Assembly: GCA_001898835.1 (NCBI GenBank)
Contig: MKVM01000001.1
Coordinates: 1-64,000 of the forward strand
Source: Micrococcales bacterium 72-143
GTDB lineage: Bacteria > Actinomycetota > Actinomycetes > Actinomycetales > Microbacteriaceae
DNA: 64,000 nucleotides
Direction: 5' to 3'
The notes beneath the pieces were generated by a model. It saw only the letters and a list, made by a program, of their open reading frames with translations, did no database searches and was not told the origin of the DNA. A program made the translations under genes and the position numbers. How positions within the stretch are numbered: the first letter of the stretch is position 1; each line of letters begins with the position of its first letter. Positions 23,538-31,986 of the stretch are shown piece after piece.

Positions 23538-24644
23538 ATGGCATCCACCCGCCGCACCGCCCGCGTCGTCGCGGCAGCCTCAGCCGCCGTCTCCGCCGCA
23601 CTCGTCCTCGCCGCCTGCTCGTCCGGGGACACGCCCGCCCCCGGGGGGAGCGACGACGCGTCGGCCTCCTACGGCGAGATCAGCGTCCAGTACTCGTGGA
23701 TCAAGAACGAGGAGTTCGCGGGCGAGTTCTACGCCTACGAGAACGGCTACTACGACGAGGCCGGCTTCTCGGACGTCATCGGCGTCTCGGGACCCGACAC
23801 GGGGGTCGCGAAGCTGCTCTCCGGCACCGTGCAGGTCGCGCTGTCGGATGCCGCGTCGATCGGCGCGGCGATCGCCGAGCAGGATGCGCCGCTCAAGATC
23901 ATCGCCGCCACGTTCCAGAAGAACCCGTTCACGATCCTCTCGCTGAAGGACGGCGCGGACATCGCAACTCCCCAGGACCTCATCGGCAAGAAGATCGGTG
24001 TGCAGGACTCCAACGCGAGCGTGTTCAAGGCGATCCTCGCGGCGAACGGCATCTCCGAGGACCAGGTCACGGTCGTGCCCGTCGACTTCGACCCCACGCC
24101 GCTCATGAACGGCGACGTCGACGGGTTCATGGCGTACCTCACGAACGAGGCCCTCACGGTCGAGCTCGCCGGCTACGAGATCACCAACCTGCCGTACGCC
24201 GACAACGGCGTCCCCTACGTCGCCGAGACCTTCTCGGTGACAGACCAGTACCTCGCCGAGAACAAGGAGCTGCTGAAGGCGTTCCTCATCGCCGAGATCA
24301 AGGGCTGGACGGACGTGTTCAAGAACCCGACCGACGACTCCGTCGCCCTCATCGAGAAGTACTACGACCAGGCCGCGGCCGACAACGCAGATGGGCTCGA
24401 GTCGGTCTTCGGCGCTCTCGACCCGGTGAAGACCGGCAAGGGCCTCGAGGCGGAGAAGGCGCTCATCTCGACGCCCGAGACCGAGGCGAACGGCCTGTTC
24501 ACGATCTCCGACGAGCTCAAGAAGCAGACGGTCGCCTCGTTCGAGGCCGCGGGCTGGAAGGTGTCCGTCGACAAGCTGTTCGACACGACGATCATCGACG
24601 AGATCTACGCCGAGCATCCCGAGCTGAAGGCATACCTTCCGTAG
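23538..24644 (+). CDS. ABC transporter substrate-binding lipoprotein (NMT1/THI5-like)
   Basis: A 368-aa binding protein. The signal segment [20 protein letters not shown] ends in the lipobox LAAC (Cys about residue 29). The mature part is type-2 periplasmic-binding-like: [31 protein letters not shown], and [21 protein letters not shown] resemble NMT1/SsuA/TauA proteins. ATG 23538 has AAGGGA upstream. It is the first gene of a four-gene importer operon behind a GlnR-like box. The ligand is not predictable; the promoter suggests a nitrogen compound. Confidence 0.88.
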   Translation: MASTRRTARVVAAASAAVSAALVLAACSSGDTPAPGGSDDASASYGEISVQYSWIKNEEFAGEFYAYENGYYDEAGFSDVIGVSGPDTGVAKLLSGTVQVALSDAASIGAAIAEQDAPLKIIAATFQKNPFTILSLKDGADIATPQDLIGKKIGVQDSNASVFKAILAANGISEDQVTVVPVDFDPTPLMNGDVDGFMAYLTNEALTVELAGYEITNLPYADNGVPYVAETFSVTDQYLAENKELLKAFLIAEIKGWTDVFKNPTDDSVALIEKYYDQAAADNADGLESVFGALDPVKTGKGLEAEKALISTPETEANGLFTISDELKKQTVASFEAAGWKVSVDKLFDTTIIDEIYAEHPELKAYLP

Positions 24645-24645
24645 C

Positions 24646-25473
24646 ATGAGCACCTCCGCACCCCCGGATGCCGGTGCCTGGTCCACCCCGGGCACCGGCA
24701 TCCGGATCACCGGTCTCAGCAAGACCTTCGACGCCGGTCGCGGTCGCCGCGTCCAGGCGCTGCAGGACACCGAACTGCATACCGATCAGGGGTCGTTCCT
24801 CGCGCTGCTCGGCCCCTCGGGTTGCGGGAAGTCGACGATCCTGCGCATCCTCGCCGATCTCGAGGAGCCGACGACGGGTGAGGCGCGTGTGGACGGGAGG
24901 AGCCCGCATGAGCTGCGGCGCACGAGCCAGCTCGGGATCGCGTTCCAGGACCACGCGCTGCTGCCGTGGCGCAGCGTGCGGAGCAACATCCGGCTGCCCT
25001 TCGAGGTCGCCGGGCGCCGCGCGGACGACGCCTACATCGACGAGCTCATCGCGCTCGTCGGGCTCGGCGGCTTCGAGAAGGCGAAGCCCGCGCAGCTGTC
25101 GGGCGGGATGCGGCAGCGCGTCTCGATCGCGCGGGCGCTCGCGCTCAAGCCCTCGGTGCTGCTGCTCGACGAGCCGTTCGGCGCCCTCGACGACATGACC
25201 CGGCAGAACCTGAACCTCGAGCTGCTGCGCATCTGGACCGAGAAGCCGGCCACGACGCTGCTCGTCACCCACGGCATCCAGGAGGCGATCTTCCTCGCCG
25301 ACCGGGTCGCCGTGATGTCGCCGCGGCCGGGACGCGTGAAGGAGATCATCGAGGTCGACCTGCCGCGCCCGCGCACTCCGGAGCTGATGCGCAGCCCCGA
25401 GTTCCACGCGCTCGTCGACCGCGCATCCGAGTTGCTGTTCGGCGCGGACGGGCACGCCGAGGCGGAGTCCTGA
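24646..25473 (+). CDS. ABC transporter ATP-binding protein (NitT/TauT family)
   Basis: A 275-aa ATPase with Walker [18 protein letters not shown]-loop [13 protein letters not shown], signature [15 protein letters not shown], Walker [14 protein letters not shown] and H-loop THGIQEAI. The pattern ([13 protein letters not shown]) is characteristic of nitrate/sulfonate/taurine-type importers. It begins right after the binding-protein stop (1 base) and precedes two permease genes. Confidence 0.92.
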   Translation: MSTSAPPDAGAWSTPGTGIRITGLSKTFDAGRGRRVQALQDTELHTDQGSFLALLGPSGCGKSTILRILADLEEPTTGEARVDGRSPHELRRTSQLGIAFQDHALLPWRSVRSNIRLPFEVAGRRADDAYIDELIALVGLGGFEKAKPAQLSGGMRQRVSIARALALKPSVLLLDEPFGALDDMTRQNLNLELLRIWTEKPATTLLVTHGIQEAIFLADRVAVMSPRPGRVKEIIEVDLPRPRTPELMRSPEFHALVDRASELLFGADGHAEAES

Positions 25474-25474
25474 G

Positions 25475-26299
25475 GTGGCCCGCTCGAGCGGATCGCGCGG
25501 GCGCGGAATGTCGCGCTGGGTCGCCGGGGTGGTCGGCGCGGCGGTGATCGTGGCCGCGTGGTGGCTGCTGTCCGCGACCGTGTTCACCCCGCCGCCCGGC
25601 ACCGACTTCACGCCCGTGCCGAGCCCCGTCGCCGTGTTGGCCCAGCTGGTCGCGGACGGGCCCGCGGCGTACTGGTCGGTGTTCCAGGTGACGATCACCG
25701 AGGCGCTGCTCGGCTTCGCCTGGGGCAACGGCATCGCCCTGCTGCTGGCCGCGACGGTGCTGCTGCTGCCGCGTATCGAGCCGATCGTCACCCAGGTCGC
25801 CGTGGTGTCGTACTGCCTGCCGGTCGTCGCCGTCGGGGGAATCGCGATCGTCGTGCTCGGCGGGGCGAAGAAGGCCGGCGATCCTTCCGCCACCGCCGTC
25901 TTCCTCGCCGCCCTCGCCGTGTTCTTCACGACCGTCGTCGGAGCGCTCGCCGGGTTCCGGGCGGCGGACCGTGCGAGCCTCGACGTGGTGCGCGTGTTCG
26001 GCGGCGGACGCTGGACCCAGCTGCGCAAGGTGCGCCTCGTGGCGGCGGCGCCCGCCGTCCTGAACGCGCTGCAGATCGCGGTGCCGAGCGCGTTCCTCGG
26101 AGCGGTGCTGGGGGAGTACATGGGGGCGACCGACCGCAGTGTCGGCATCACGCTCATCCGCCTGCAGGGCAACCTGGACTCGACGCGCGTGTGGGCGGTG
26201 TTCCTGCTGTGCGCGCTCGTCGCGCTCGTGGGCTACGCGCTCGTCGGCCTGCTGGTTCGGCTGGTGACGCCGTGGGTGGCGGGGAGGTCCGTGCCGTGA
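25475..26299 (+). CDS. ABC transporter permease 1 (NitT/TauT family)
   Basis: A 274-aa membrane protein with about six helices. The ATPase-docking EAA loop is the segment RVFGGGRWTQLRKVRLVAAAP. GTG 25475 is 1 base after the ATPase stop. It forms a heterodimer with the next permease, by family. The stop overlaps the following GTG (GTGA). Confidence 0.9.
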   Translation: MARSSGSRGRGMSRWVAGVVGAAVIVAAWWLLSATVFTPPPGTDFTPVPSPVAVLAQLVADGPAAYWSVFQVTITEALLGFAWGNGIALLLAATVLLLPRIEPIVTQVAVVSYCLPVVAVGGIAIVVLGGAKKAGDPSATAVFLAALAVFFTTVVGALAGFRAADRASLDVVRVFGGGRWTQLRKVRLVAAAPAVLNALQIAVPSAFLGAVLGEYMGATDRSVGITLIRLQGNLDSTRVWAVFLLCALVALVGYALVGLLVRLVTPWVAGRSVP

Positions 26300-27201
26300 C
26301 GCTCGCGCAGTTCGATGCGCTCACGGCGGGAGCCGATGCACACGACGTCGCGACCCGCCGCCGCATCCGCCGCGATCGGGGGTGGGCTCTCGCCCGCACC
26401 GTCGGTCGATCGCTGCTGAACGCGTTGCTGACGCTCGTGATCGTGCTGCTGCTCTGGCAGGCGGTCGTGAGCCTCACGGGTATCTCGCCCTACGTCGCGA
26501 AGGGGCCGCTCGACGTGTGGCGTTACCTCTTCGTCGACGCGCCGGGCACCGATCCCGCGAAGTCGGCCGAAGCCCATCGCGCAGCTCTCGCCCCGCTGCT
26601 CGCGCAGACGTTGCAGGATGCCGCACTCGGCTGGCTCGTCGGCATGGCGGTGGCGATCGTGCTGGCGGTGCTGTTCTCGCTGTCACGTGCGGTCGAGGCC
26701 GGCGTCATGCCGCTCGCTCTCGTGCTGCGGACGGTGCCGCTCGTGTCGATCGCGCCGGTCATCATCCTGCTCACCGGGCGCGGCACGGTGGCGTCGGTCG
26801 CCGTGATCGGGTCGATCGTGGTGCTGTTCCCGGCGCTCGCCTCCGTCATGTTCGGGCTCTCCCGGGCCGGCCGCCAGAGTCTCGACCTGGTCGCCGTGTA
26901 TGGGGGCGGCCGGCTCACCCAGCTGCGGAAGGTCAGCGTCCCGGGCGCGCTGCCGTCGCTCTTCGTCGCGGCGCGGGTCTCCGTGCCGGGTGCGGTCACG
27001 GGGGCGCTGCTCGCGGAGTGGCTGTCGACCGGCACGGGTATCGGCGGCATGATCCAGAAGTTCTCGGCGGCGGCGCGGTTCGACGAGCTGTGGGCCTCGG
27101 TCGCGGTCATCACGCTCGTGACACTCGGTCTCTACAACCTCGTCCAGCTCGTGGAGAACGTGGTGCTGGCGCGGATGGGCATGGCGGGCTCGCTGCGCTG
27201 A
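26296..27201 (+). CDS. ABC transporter permease 2 (NitT/TauT family)
   Basis: A 301-aa membrane protein; its EAA loop region is VAVYGGGRLTQLRKVSVPGALP. GTG 26296 overlaps the previous stop by 4 bases. The two permeases share the sequence GGGR-T-QLRKV, consistent with an old duplication. Last gene of the importer operon. Confidence 0.9.
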   Translation: MTLAQFDALTAGADAHDVATRRRIRRDRGWALARTVGRSLLNALLTLVIVLLLWQAVVSLTGISPYVAKGPLDVWRYLFVDAPGTDPAKSAEAHRAALAPLLAQTLQDAALGWLVGMAVAIVLAVLFSLSRAVEAGVMPLALVLRTVPLVSIAPVIILLTGRGTVASVAVIGSIVVLFPALASVMFGLSRAGRQSLDLVAVYGGGRLTQLRKVSVPGALPSLFVAARVSVPGAVTGALLAEWLSTGTGIGGMIQKFSAAARFDELWASVAVITLVTLGLYNLVQLVENVVLARMGMAGSLR

Positions 27202-27284
27202 GTCGCGGCGGTCATTCCCGCGGCGGATGCGGTTTCACTCCCGGGTCCGACGCACCCGGAAGCGCCCGGCGACAGGCTGGGGGC

Positions 27285-27725
27285 ATGATCCGTCACCGTC
27301 GCACCGTCGCCTTCCTGCTCGCCGCCGTCATCCCCGCCGCCGTCGTGCTGAGCGGGTGCTCGCTCGTCGACGAGGTCGTGTACCAGCAGCGGAGCGAGCG
27401 GTTCTCCACCGTGACCGAGCTGACGACCGATTGGGCGGGGAGCGCTCCGTGGGTGCCGGACGATGCGGACGACATCCGCATCCGTGAGTCGATGAACGGC
27501 AACGTCGTCGTCATGCTCGTCTCGAGCGAGGCGGAGCTCGACGGGGGGCTCTGCGCCGAGGTCGAACGGCAGTCGGGGCCTAGCTACGCACTCGAAGGGG
27601 CACCGGATCCGTATGCGGCGACGGGTGCCTACGCGTGCGGCGACTGGACCGTCATCGCGGCCGACGGCGGATGGTACGGCTGGACCCCCAACGACCCCGA
27701 GGAGCGCACGGCATCGCCCTCCTGA
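27285..27725 (+). CDS. Small putative lipoprotein
   Basis: A 146-aa protein with a signal peptide (TVAFLLAAVIPAAVVLSGC) whose lipobox Cys is about residue 25. The mature part contains two further Cys (GLCAEVER and AYACGDWTV) that could form a disulfide, and ends in an acidic, Trp-containing tail. CAGGCT 6 bases before ATG 27285 could be its -10. No recognisable domain. Confidence 0.75.
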   Translation: MIRHRRTVAFLLAAVIPAAVVLSGCSLVDEVVYQQRSERFSTVTELTTDWAGSAPWVPDDADDIRIRESMNGNVVVMLVSSEAELDGGLCAEVERQSGPSYALEGAPDPYAATGAYACGDWTVIAADGGWYGWTPNDPEERTASPS

Positions 27726-27741
27726 GGCCGTGGGGCGCGCC

Positions 27742-28266
27742 TCAGGCGCGCTGCAGGGCCAGCACCTCGTTCGGTGCGAGGCGCTCGCGGCCGCCGAGGC
27801 CGTCGAGCTCCAGTACGACCGCGGTGCCGGCGAGCGACCATCCGGCCCGCTCGATGAGACGCTGCGAGGCGCCGAGGGTGCCCCCGGTCGCGAGCACGTC
27901 GTCGACGAGCAGCACGCGCGTGCCGGCCGCCAGCTGGTCGGCGTGCACCTGGAGCGTCGCCTCGCCGTACTCGAGGGCGTAGCTCTCGCTGAGGGTCGCG
28001 CCCGGGAGCTTGCCCGCCTTGCGGATGAGCAGCAGACCGTGGCCCGACCGTGCCGCGGCGGCCGCGGCGAGCGCGAAGCCGCGAGCCTCGACCCCGGCGA
28101 TGACGTCGAAGGTTCCGGCGAACGGGGCGACCAGCGCATCCGTCACCGCGGCGAAGGCCACGCCGTCGGCGAAGACGGGTGTGAGGTCGCGGAAGAGGAT
28201 GCCGGGCTCGGGGAAGTCGGGGATCACCCGGGTGAGCGCGTCGAGGTGGGCGGTCGCATCGGTCAC
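27742..28266 (-). CDS. apt: Adenine phosphoribosyltransferase
   Basis: A 174-aa salvage enzyme making AMP from adenine and PRPP. The PRPP-binding motif is VLLVDDVLATGGTLGAS, and FPEPGILFRDLTPVFAD is the N-terminal Apt signature; GVEARGFALAAA is the third conserved segment. Start is GTG 28266, with TACCCT (28273-28278, this strand) 6 bases upstream, so a leaderless transcript is likely. Confidence 0.93.
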   Translation of the reverse strand: MTDATAHLDALTRVIPDFPEPGILFRDLTPVFADGVAFAAVTDALVAPFAGTFDVIAGVEARGFALAAAAAARSGHGLLLIRKAGKLPGATLSESYALEYGEATLQVHADQLAAGTRVLLVDDVLATGGTLGASQRLIERAGWSLAGTAVVLELDGLGGRERLAPNEVLALQRA

Positions 28267-28303
28267 CGCCCCAGGGTACGCGGCGGGAGGGGCGGGTCCG
28301 GCA

Positions 28304-29491
28304 TCAGGCGGCGAGCGCGTCCCGGATCGCGGCGACGCCCGCCTCGAGCTCGGCGAAGGAGGTGGAGAGCGGCGAGCAGCCGAGGCGCAGGCCGTCGGGC
28401 CGGCGGAAGTCGGGGATGATGCCCGCGGACCACAGCGCGGGCAGCAGCTGCGCGAAGCGCGGGTGGTCGATCGTGACGTGCCCGCCGCGACGGGCGGGGT
28501 CGCGCGGGGAGGCGAGGCGCGCGTCCGGCAGCTCGCCGTCGACGAGCCGGATCGCGTGCTCGGTGAGGGCGACCGACTTGGCGCGCACCGCGTCGATGCC
28601 GACCTCCGCGAGGAGGGCGAGCATGTCGACGAGCGGCTGCATCGCCACGATCGGGGGAGTGCCGGTCAGGAACGAGCGGATGCCGTCCGCCGGCTCGTAG
28701 CCCTGCCCCATCTCGAAGGGCGCGCGGGAGCCGATCCAGCCGTGGATGGGCTGCCGCAGCTCGCCCTGCAGCTCGCGCCGCACGTAGAGGAACGCGGGCG
28801 CGCCCGGCCCACCGTTCAGGTACTTGTACCCGCAGCCGACCGCGAGGTCGACACCCCACGCGTCGAGCGAGGTCGGGACGACGCCGGCGCTGTGGCAGAG
28901 GTCCCACATGGCGAGGGCTCCCGCGTCGTGGAGGGTCGCCGTGATGGCGGGCGCGTCGGCGAGGAAGCCCGAGCGGTAGGCGACCGAGCTGAACAGGCCG
29001 AGCGCGGTGCGCTCGCTCACGGCATCCGCGACCGCCTCCGGGGTCACGCCTCCCGCGGGATCGGGGTCGAGCCAGCGGAGGGTGAGCCCGCGTTCCGCGG
29101 CGATCCCCTCCAGGAGGTAGCGGTCGCTCGGGAAGTTGCCGCGGTCGAGCAGCACCTCGTCGCGTCCGGGCCGGGCGTCGACGGCCGCCCGCGCGAGCTT
29201 GTAGATGAGCACCGAGGTGGAGTCGGCGACCGCCACCTGACCGGGTGCGGCTCCGAGCACGTGCGCGCCGAGCTCGTCGCCGAGGGCGAGCGGCAGCTCG
29301 AGCCAGCCCTCGTCCCAGCCGCGGATGAGGCGTCCGCCCCACTCCTCCCGCGCGAAGCGCTCGAGCCGTTCCACGGACGCTCTGAGCGGCCGGCCGAGCG
29401 AGTTGCCGTCGAGGTAGGCCACGAGCCCGTCGCCCGGCACGAAGCGATCGCGGTAGCCACGCAGGGGGTCGGCGGCATCGAGCGGATGCAT
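28304..29491 (-). CDS. kynU: Kynureninase
   Basis: A 395-aa PLP enzyme cleaving kynurenine to anthranilate and alanine. The PLP-lysine motif is GCGYKYLNGGPGAPAFLYV. Family signatures YLDGNSLGRP, DSTSVLIYKL and WDLCHSAGVVP are present. TAGCCT (29498-29503, this strand) lies 6 bases before ATG 29491, giving a leaderless start. No other kyn gene is adjacent, so the source of kynurenine is unclear. Confidence 0.92.
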   Translation of the reverse strand: MHPLDAADPLRGYRDRFVPGDGLVAYLDGNSLGRPLRASVERLERFAREEWGGRLIRGWDEGWLELPLALGDELGAHVLGAAPGQVAVADSTSVLIYKLARAAVDARPGRDEVLLDRGNFPSDRYLLEGIAAERGLTLRWLDPDPAGGVTPEAVADAVSERTALGLFSSVAYRSGFLADAPAITATLHDAGALAMWDLCHSAGVVPTSLDAWGVDLAVGCGYKYLNGGPGAPAFLYVRRELQGELRQPIHGWIGSRAPFEMGQGYEPADGIRSFLTGTPPIVAMQPLVDMLALLAEVGIDAVRAKSVALTEHAIRLVDGELPDARLASPRDPARRGGHVTIDHPRFAQLLPALWSAGIIPDFRRPDGLRLGCSPLSTSFAELEAGVAAIRDALAA

Positions 29492-29529
29492 GAGGTGAGG
29501 CTAGCGGGGCGGCGGGCTACGCTGGCCGG

Positions 29530-29772
29530 ATGCCGCGCGTGCCCGCACCATCCGTCCAGCCCGGGGAGAAGCTCACCGGCCCGGCGTCCTACTTCCCGAG
29601 CATCGAGAAGAGCTACGGTCAGCCGATCCAGCACTGGCTGGACCTCGCCGCCGACCGCCTCGACGACCACCGCCACATGGAGGTCGTCGAGTGGCTCAAG
29701 GCGGAGCACGGCCTGGGGCACGGCCACGCGAACGCGATCGTCGGCTACGTGAGGGCGAAGCTCGGCGCCTGA
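29530..29772 (+). CDS. DUF4287-type small protein
   Basis: An 80-aa protein with the pattern GPASYFPSIEKSYGQPIQHW and HGLGHGHANAIVGYVRAKL, characteristic of the DUF4287 family of actinobacteria. Function unknown. TACGCT (29518-29523) is 6 bases before ATG 29530. It is divergent from kynU, so both leaderless promoters share 38 bases. Confidence 0.8.
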   Translation: MPRVPAPSVQPGEKLTGPASYFPSIEKSYGQPIQHWLDLAADRLDDHRHMEVVEWLKAEHGLGHGHANAIVGYVRAKLGA

Positions 29773-29844
29773 CACCGCCCGCGGTCATGGCGCCCGCGGG
29801 AACACGGTAAGGTAGTGAGCCGTGCCGGATGACGGCACAAGCCA

Positions 29845-29918
<74 letters not shown>

Positions 29919-29923
29919 CCGGA

Positions 29924-29957
29924 AAGCCCTGGTGGGACGGAGATCTCACCAGGGCTT
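29924..29957 (+). terminator. tRNA terminator
   Basis: An 11-bp stem, AAGCCCTGGTG (29924-29934) and CACCAGGGCTT (29947-29957), lies 6 bases after the tRNA and is followed by CGTCG rather than a T-run. Confidence 0.75.
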
Positions 29958-30007
29958 CGTCGCGTCTGGCCTCGCCCTCTCTGAGCCGGGCAGCTGCACC
30001 GGCCCGG

Positions 30008-30463
30008 TCACCGCAGCACGCCCAGCGCACGGGCGTTGAGGACGGCGACCGGGATGTGGCCGAGCGCGAGCACCAGCGCGGCCACCGCGATCCACACGTC
30101 GCCGAGCCACGCGGAGGCCGACAGGAACACCGCGACGGGGAGGATCGCCATCGGCACGGGCGCTCGCCACAGAGGGCGGTACAGCGCGGACACGGGGCGC
30201 CCCGACCGCAGGTAGCGCGCCCACAGCGCGTAGTAGAGCGCCAGCGCGACGACCACCGGAGCCACCCACCACCACGCGATCGGTCCCGGCCCGGTGATCG
30301 CCGGCACGACGAGGCAGAGCGCGTGCCCGGCGCGCTCCAGCCAGCTCAGCATCCGCGGCACGGCGACGCGGGGGAGCGGATCGCGCGGCGGGAAGCGCAG
30401 CAGCAGGAGGTTCGGCGCGAGCACGGCGAGGCCCACGACGAGGCCGAGCGGCGAGAAGCCCAC
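30008..30463 (-). CDS. Hypothetical integral membrane protein
   Basis: A 151-aa protein with about four predicted transmembrane helices (GLVVGLAVLAPNLLLL, WVAPVVVALALYYALW, MAILPVAVFLSASAWL, IAVAALVLALGHIPVA). No recognised domain. It follows the CDF transporter gene by 9 bases on the same strand and may belong to that operon. Confidence 0.7.
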   Translation of the reverse strand: MGFSPLGLVVGLAVLAPNLLLLRFPPRDPLPRVAVPRMLSWLERAGHALCLVVPAITGPGPIAWWWVAPVVVALALYYALWARYLRSGRPVSALYRPLWRAPVPMAILPVAVFLSASAWLGDVWIAVAALVLALGHIPVAVLNARALGVLR

Positions 30464-30472
30464 CGTCGAAGG

Positions 30473-31132
30473 CTACCGACCCTCGCCCTCCGCCTCGTGC
30501 TCGTCCAGCTCCTCGAGCACCTCGAACGGAGACTCGAGCTCACCTCGCCACGCCTCGATCCCCTCGCGCACCGCGAGCGCCGCCACGACGAGCGCGGCGA
30601 CCGCGTCGGCCCACGCCCAGCCCCACAGGGCGTTGAGCAGCAGCCCCACGAGCACGCTGCCGGAGAGGTAGATGCACAGCAGCAGCTGCTTCGCATCCGC
30701 CTGCACGCTCGCCGACCGCAGCTCGCGCCCGGTGCGGAACTCCACCCACGCGAGGGCGGGCATGACCGCGAGGCTCGCGACCGTGATCCCGATCCCGACG
30801 GGGCTGTGCTCGGGCTCACGGATGCCGCTCAGCGCCAGGATCGCGTCGACCGTCACGTAGGCGGCGAGCGCGAAGAACGCGATGCCGATCGCCCGCACGG
30901 TCGCGCGCTCCCAGCGCTCAGGATCCTTCCGGGTGAACTGCCACGCGATCGCGGCGGCGGAGGCGACCTCGATGACGGAGTCCAGGCCGAATCCGATGAG
31001 CGCGGCGGACGACGCGAGCGCGCCGGCGGTCACCGCGACCACCGCCTCGAGGACGTTCCACGAGATCGTGAACGCCACGATGAGGCGCACGCGCCGATGC
31101 AGCACGGCGCGGCGCTCGGGTGCGAGCGTCAT
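30473..31132 (-). CDS. Cation diffusion facilitator-like transporter
   Basis: A 219-aa protein with about six helices and an acidic C-terminal tail. GFGLDSVIEVASAAAI has the Asp-containing helix 2 of CDF proteins, and the later helix carries WADAVAALVVAALAV, where CDF metal site A residues occur. The cytoplasmic C-terminal domain is very short, as in the 'cation transporter' subgroup. Its start overlaps the stop of the ArsR-type regulator (ATGA), so it is probably induced by the same metal. Confidence 0.8.
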   Translation of the reverse strand: MTLAPERRAVLHRRVRLIVAFTISWNVLEAVVAVTAGALASSAALIGFGLDSVIEVASAAAIAWQFTRKDPERWERATVRAIGIAFFALAAYVTVDAILALSGIREPEHSPVGIGITVASLAVMPALAWVEFRTGRELRSASVQADAKQLLLCIYLSGSVLVGLLLNALWGWAWADAVAALVVAALAVREGIEAWRGELESPFEVLEELDEHEAEGEGR

Positions 31133-31473
31133 GCGCAGCTGCAGCTCTCGCCCGAGCAGCAGCCCGGCTCGAGGTAGAGCGTCACCCGCAGCAGCTCATC
31201 GAGGGCGGGCGCGAGGTGCGGGTCGGCCAGCCGGTACCACGTGCGACGGCCCTCGGGCACGGCCTCCACGAGCCCGCAGCCGCGCAGGCAGGCCAGCTGG
31301 TTCGACATCACCTGCCGGGAGACGCCGAGGGCGTCGGCGAGGTCGGAGGGGTAGGCGGGTGCCTCGCGCAAGGCGAGCAGCACGCCGGTGCGGGTGGGGT
31401 CGGCGAGCGCGTGCCCGAAGCGCGCCAGGGCAGCGGTGTGCGTCGCGCTCGCCGCGGGGACGGTGATCGTCAT
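31129..31473 (-). CDS. ArsR/SmtB regulator resembling CmtR (Cd/Pb sensor)
   Basis: A 114-aa winged-helix repressor. The recognition-helix region SNQLACLRGCGLVEA has Cys62-x3-Cys66, the same C-x3-C arrangement as Cys57/Cys61 of mycobacterial CmtR, and the tail PGCCSGESCSCA offers further Cys ligands like CmtR Cys102. This predicts a Cd(II)/Pb(II) sensor. TACCAT (31481-31488 region, this strand) lies about 7 bases before ATG 31473. It is co-transcribed with the CDF gene through a 4-base overlap. Confidence 0.85.
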   Translation of the reverse strand: MTITVPAASATHTAALARFGHALADPTRTGVLLALREAPAYPSDLADALGVSRQVMSNQLACLRGCGLVEAVPEGRRTWYRLADPHLAPALDELLRVTLYLEPGCCSGESCSCA

Positions 31474-31537
31474 GAGCGTGATGGTACAGGGAATCGTGAA
31501 TTAACGAAAGGCTGTATCGAGCCGGACGAAGGCGGCG

Positions 31538-31927
31538 TCACACCTCGACGCGGTAGCCGAGGCTGAGATCGGCGGCGTTGAGCCCGCGGATGCCCCAGTT
31601 GACCTGAGGCGTCTCCGTGATGGTGATCTCCACACTGTGCGGCGCGATGCCGGTCGCGGCCTCGACGCGGGCGAACAGCTCCGCGATGAGAGCCCGCTTC
31701 GCCTGCTCCGAGCGCCCCTCGAACATCGAGATCTCGATGATCGTGTAGTCACGACCGCGATCCTCGGGATACACGAAGTCCTCGGCATCGAGCCCCACGA
31801 AACGCTGGAACCTCTTCTCCGGCGGATACTCGAGGGCGACCACGATCGCCTCGTGAACCGCTGCCGACATCGCGGCGCGATGCCGCGCCAGAGAGTCCTT
31901 CCGCCCGTAGATCACCACCTGAGCCAC
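31538..31927 (-). CDS. Tautomerase family protein without Pro-1
   Basis: A 129-aa protein of the tautomerase/MIF fold: MAQVVIYGR at the start, SAAVHEAIVVALEYPPEKRF, TIIEISMFEGRSEQAK and VEITITETPQVNWGIRG. In classic tautomerases the residue after Met is the catalytic Pro; here it is Ala. Some members of this subfamily also seem to have Ala, so the reaction may differ. Start GTG 31927 has TAGCCT (31934-31939, this strand) 6 bases upstream. Confidence 0.82.
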   Translation of the reverse strand: MAQVVIYGRKDSLARHRAAMSAAVHEAIVVALEYPPEKRFQRFVGLDAEDFVYPEDRGRDYTIIEISMFEGRSEQAKRALIAELFARVEAATGIAPHSVEITITETPQVNWGIRGLNAADLSLGYRVEV

Positions 31928-31986
31928 GGGTTCAGGCTAGCGGGCCGACCGCTGCGGCCGACTCGTGCCGGATAGCGCGTCGAGCC

